The notes under the pieces were generated by a model. It did no database searches. It had not been told where the DNA came from and saw only the letters and a list, made by a program, of their open reading frames with translations. A DNA stretch of 9,541 nucleotides from Chromatiales bacterium. Lineage in GTDB: Bacteria > Pseudomonadota > Gammaproteobacteria > JACCYU01. The stretch spans positions 1-9,541 of the forward strand of contig JAPSGG010000030.1 of assembly GCA_031177845.1 (NCBI GenBank). The letters run 5' to 3'. Of this stretch, positions 7,775 to 9,541 are shown piece after piece; the first letter of the stretch is position 1; every line of letters begins with the position of its first letter. Both the position numbers and the translations under genes were made by a program.

Positions 7775-8968
7775 TCAGCGGACCGAGCGAGTGTCGGTTG
7801 CCATCTTGTCCTTGAGGTGATCGATAACCACCCGCGCTAGGGCGGCGGTCTTCAAGTCGATCAGTGGATCAAGGAAGTAATGATCCAAGCCTAGTTCGAC
7901 CAGAGTTATCCCACCAAGCGCCAATTCGTCGACCAACAGCGTCAGACCGTCATTGGGGCCTAGTTCCCGCATTGAGAGGTAATTATCGTATGTGCGGCCT
8001 GGCAGGACCTGCCCGGACAACGGCGCGCCCACGTAGTTGATCATTAGGATGTGGGCGGGAATTTGGATCTGCCGCAGGCGTCGGTCGCTCCTCTCGAAGA
8101 TTAGGCTCTCGATGCTGGCAAGATTCCATCCCTTGAATAGGTAATAGGCCTTCGCCAGCCAGCTCCTCGGCCATTCGAACGCGGCATCCGCTAGCGGCGT
8201 GCCGCGGAGCAGTCCGCCGACATTAATCCACGCCTTGACTCGGCGGGTCTCCCCAGGGGCGAGCAGATGGCCCAGCGCGTAAGCCGCCTCTGGACCGCCC
8301 TTGCTGACGCTCACCAGGATGATCTCCTCGCTTCTAATGCTAGATCGCCTGATCTCATCGGCAATGTAGGCGGCGTTCTCGTCCACGCTGCCTTGCTCGT
8401 TTACCCTGATCAAGCGCGTGGTATATCCCATCTCCGACAGCGTTTCCCGCTGGCGCGCGAAGTCCGCGCCGGAGTCCACGGTCTCATACAGCCAGCCCGG
8501 CGCGAACATCAGGGTATACGCGGGATTGTCCACCTTGGGCAGCTGTCGGCTGGCCTTCACTCTGGTGAGCAGCCGCTTGGTTTCATCTCGGAAGGCGCGG
8601 TACATGCGCCGGTTGCTTTCCTGCCGCAATAGCTGCCGCGCAAATAGTAGGGTCGCGAAATCGACCGAAAAGCGCTGCGAGATGTTGCGCAGCGCCTCGC
8701 GAGTGAACTCCGCATCCCTTGTTCGCCGCTCTATGGCACGGATGCGGGCATCCGTCTGCGGGGCTACCTGCTTGCCCACCAGATAATCTTCCAAATAATA
8801 CCGTGCGACCTCCGAATCGACCATTGTGTCAACCGTCTGCCCCGCAAGTACACCCTCAGCGGGCAGATCAGCCAGAGGCGTCGCGTAGCCCGTCACTTGT
8901 ACGCCCCAGTACAGCAGGAGACTACAGGTCGCCGCCTGCCAGCACACACAGTGCGCAAGAATCGTCAT
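7775..8968 (-). CDS. Putative exported alpha/beta-hydrolase, substrate unknown
   Basis: I do not recognise a named gene. The 397-residue protein begins with a hydrophobic stretch (about residues 8-28, ending VTGYA before TPLADLP) that could be a signal peptide, although basic residues are lacking at its N-terminus. Residues about 30-140 are charged and probably helical. An alpha/beta-hydrolase domain follows from about residue 150 (YTLMFAPGWLY). A plausible triad is S222 in LVSVSKGGPEAAY, D340 in GPNDGLTLL and H363 in GLDHYFLDP. The nucleophile elbow reads S-V-S-K-G, with Ser in place of the usual first Gly of GxSxG. The spacing and the final D/H pair still fit an esterase, lipase or amidase fold. 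No strong ribosome-binding site precedes ATG 8968, and an in-frame stop upstream at 9029-9031 limits any extension. It is convergent with pmbA and downstream of the glycosyltransferase, separated by the palindromic segment. The fold is fairly sure; the function is unknown. Confidence 0.8.
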   Translation of the reverse strand: MTILAHCVCWQAATCSLLLYWGVQVTGYATPLADLPAEGVLAGQTVDTMVDSEVARYYLEDYLVGKQVAPQTDARIRAIERRTRDAEFTREALRNISQRFSVDFATLLFARQLLRQESNRRMYRAFRDETKRLLTRVKASRQLPKVDNPAYTLMFAPGWLYETVDSGADFARQRETLSEMGYTTRLIRVNEQGSVDENAAYIADEIRRSSIRSEEIILVSVSKGGPEAAYALGHLLAPGETRRVKAWINVGGLLRGTPLADAAFEWPRSWLAKAYYLFKGWNLASIESLIFERSDRRLRQIQIPAHILMINYVGAPLSGQVLPGRTYDNYLSMRELGPNDGLTLLVDELALGGITLVELGLDHYFLDPLIDLKTAALARVVIDHLKDKMATDTRSVR

Positions 8969-8994
8969 CGGTGTTGCACCAAAGGGCCGATCAT

Positions 8995-9153
8995 GGTGAA
9001 ACAGGCCTACGCAGGCCGGGTTAAAAGTCTACCCCGTATGCGGTACTGGGGTATCTACGGGAATCGGGGATAGGGCAAGGAAGAGGATAGGCACATGAGT
9101 CGACAGGGCATCTGATTAGCCCCTCTTCCTTATGGCCCGTCCCCTGTTTCACC
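8995..9153. repeat. 159-bp segment with terminal inverted repeats, MITE-like or structured RNA
   Basis: GGTGAAACAGG (8995-9005) and CCTGTTTCACC (9143-9153) are exact 11-bp inverted repeats. Inside lie three further inverted repeats. The first is GGCCT-ACGC-AGGCC (9004-9017). The second is a bulged 9-pair hairpin with TACCCC/GGGGTA arms (9030-9053). The third is a long imperfect pair (9066-9086 with 9122-9144) that includes a perfect 10-bp match, AAGGAAGAGG/CCTCTTCCTT. The end pairs compete slightly at 9143-9144. It fills most of the spacer between two minus-strand genes, has no plausible coding capacity and shows no clear target duplication. Confidence 0.5.
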
Positions 9154-9165
9154 TAACACGGCGTA

Positions 9166-9252
9166 TTAATGTTCGGCCACAATCTTTTCATAGGCGCTCA
9201 AATAGTCAGCAGCCATGCGCGAGGCGGCAAATCGTTGCTCGAACGCCCGGCG
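9166..9252 (-). pseudogene. Detached C-terminal tail of the GT4 glycosyltransferase after an in-frame TGA
   Basis: After the TGA at 9253-9255 the same minus-strand frame stays open for 28 codons to TAA (9166-9168). It reads RRAFEQRFAASRMAADYLSA and onward, the usual final helices of this GT4 group (compare the FEERF...RMA.DYL.LY pattern). The tail has no start codon or ribosome-binding site of its own. It is therefore best read as the natural C-terminus, separated by a nonsense change or a sequencing error. Confidence 0.7.
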
Positions 9253-9541
9253 TCAGGATTCACGCTTTAAGTTCGAAACCTGTTCCACGGCCCTCACCGC
9301 GTCATCGATGTTATCAACGACAAAGCCGGTTTCCCCGTGCGCGATGACCTCAGGTACAGAGCCGTGCCGATAGGCGACGATAGGTGTGCCGCAGGCCAGT
9401 GCCTCAATCATTACCATGCCGAAGGGCTCGGTCCAGTCGATGGGAAACAGCAGGGCGTAGGCATTGCCTATGAATTCGCCCTTTTCGCCTTCTCCTATCT
9501 CGCCGATAAACTCGGCGCCAGGCGTATTCAGCAGAGATTTT
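9253..9541 (-). CDS. GT4 family glycosyltransferase, C-terminal part; start outside window, premature TGA
   Basis: Ninety-five codons of a GT-B fold glycosyltransferase (family GT4) enter from the right edge of the window. The visible part is the C-terminal nucleotide-sugar-binding domain. The E-x7-E signature is EPFGMVMIE, with its glutamates at codons 9427-9429 and 9403-9405. It is followed by ALACGTPIVAYRHGSVPEVI and GETGFVVDNIDDAVRAVEQV, both typical of the family. Such enzymes transfer a sugar from a nucleotide-sugar donor, commonly in envelope polysaccharide or glycolipid synthesis; the acceptor here cannot be told. The frame hits TGA at 9253-9255, at a position where I recall relatives often having Cys (TGC/TGT), and then continues as family-like sequence. 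Loss of the last 29 residues may impair the enzyme. Family assignment is strong; functional status is open. Confidence 0.85.
   Translation of the reverse strand, partial: KSLLNTPGAEFIGEIGEGEKGEFIGNAYALLFPIDWTEPFGMVMIEALACGTPIVAYRHGSVPEVIAHGETGFVVDNIDDAVRAVEQVSNLKRES

Noticed and set aside
9004..9017. GGCCT/AGGCC hairpin as a terminator of the glycosyltransferase gene
   Set aside because: The stem is only five pairs and lacks a following T-run on the minus strand; it fits better as part of the larger inverted-repeat segment.
9215..9255. TGA of the glycosyltransferase read as selenocysteine
   Set aside because: A small CGTT-CGAGC-AACG stem follows the TGA, but the loop lacks the GU-containing apex of known bacterial SECIS elements, and GT4 enzymes are not known selenoproteins.
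9132..9347. Plus-strand open frame (71 codons) at the right end
   Set aside because: It overlaps the palindromic spacer and the antisense of the GT4 gene, whose minus-strand motifs are unmistakable.

Overview
This window looks like chromosomal DNA of a Gammaproteobacterium, or a close proteobacterial relative, with moderately high GC. The evidence is an AsmA-like YhdP protein, a Nit-type amidohydrolase, TldD and PmbA/TldE in a row on the + strand. That order is familiar from many gammaproteobacterial genomes. There are no phage, plasmid, insertion sequence, CRISPR, tRNA or rRNA signatures.

Layout. Positions 1-3735 hold the 3' part of a very large yhdP gene, whose start lies upstream of the window. 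A 236-bp gap follows, with two small hairpins and weak promoter-like sequences. Then come nit (3972-4814), tldD (4830-6269) and pmbA/tldE (about 6334-7713). The nit-tldD gap is 15 bp and the tldD-pmbA gap is 64 bp, consistent with one transcription unit. A short REP-like palindrome sits in the convergent gap after pmbA. On the minus strand are an exported alpha/beta-hydrolase of unknown substrate (7775-8968) and, upstream of it, the 3' end of a GT4 glycosyltransferase (9253-9541). The glycosyltransferase frame has an in-frame TGA, after which family-like sequence continues to a TAA at 9166.

How the genes work together. YhdP is an inner-membrane-anchored periplasmic protein linked to phospholipid traffic to the outer membrane. 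TldD and TldE form a heterodimeric metalloprotease in the cytoplasm. Nit probably repairs a metabolic side product, deaminated glutathione. The physical grouping is conserved, but nothing in the sequence explains a shared pathway. The minus-strand genes appear to be a separate, less conserved locus.

Most notable. The 197-bp spacer between the two minus-strand genes is largely filled by a 159-bp segment (8995-9153) with perfect 11-bp terminal inverted repeats and three internal inverted repeats. It looks like a miniature mobile element or a structured RNA. The glycosyltransferase stop codon and the unusual nucleophile motif of the hydrolase are the other points worth a second look. I do not see a clear new multi-gene system here.
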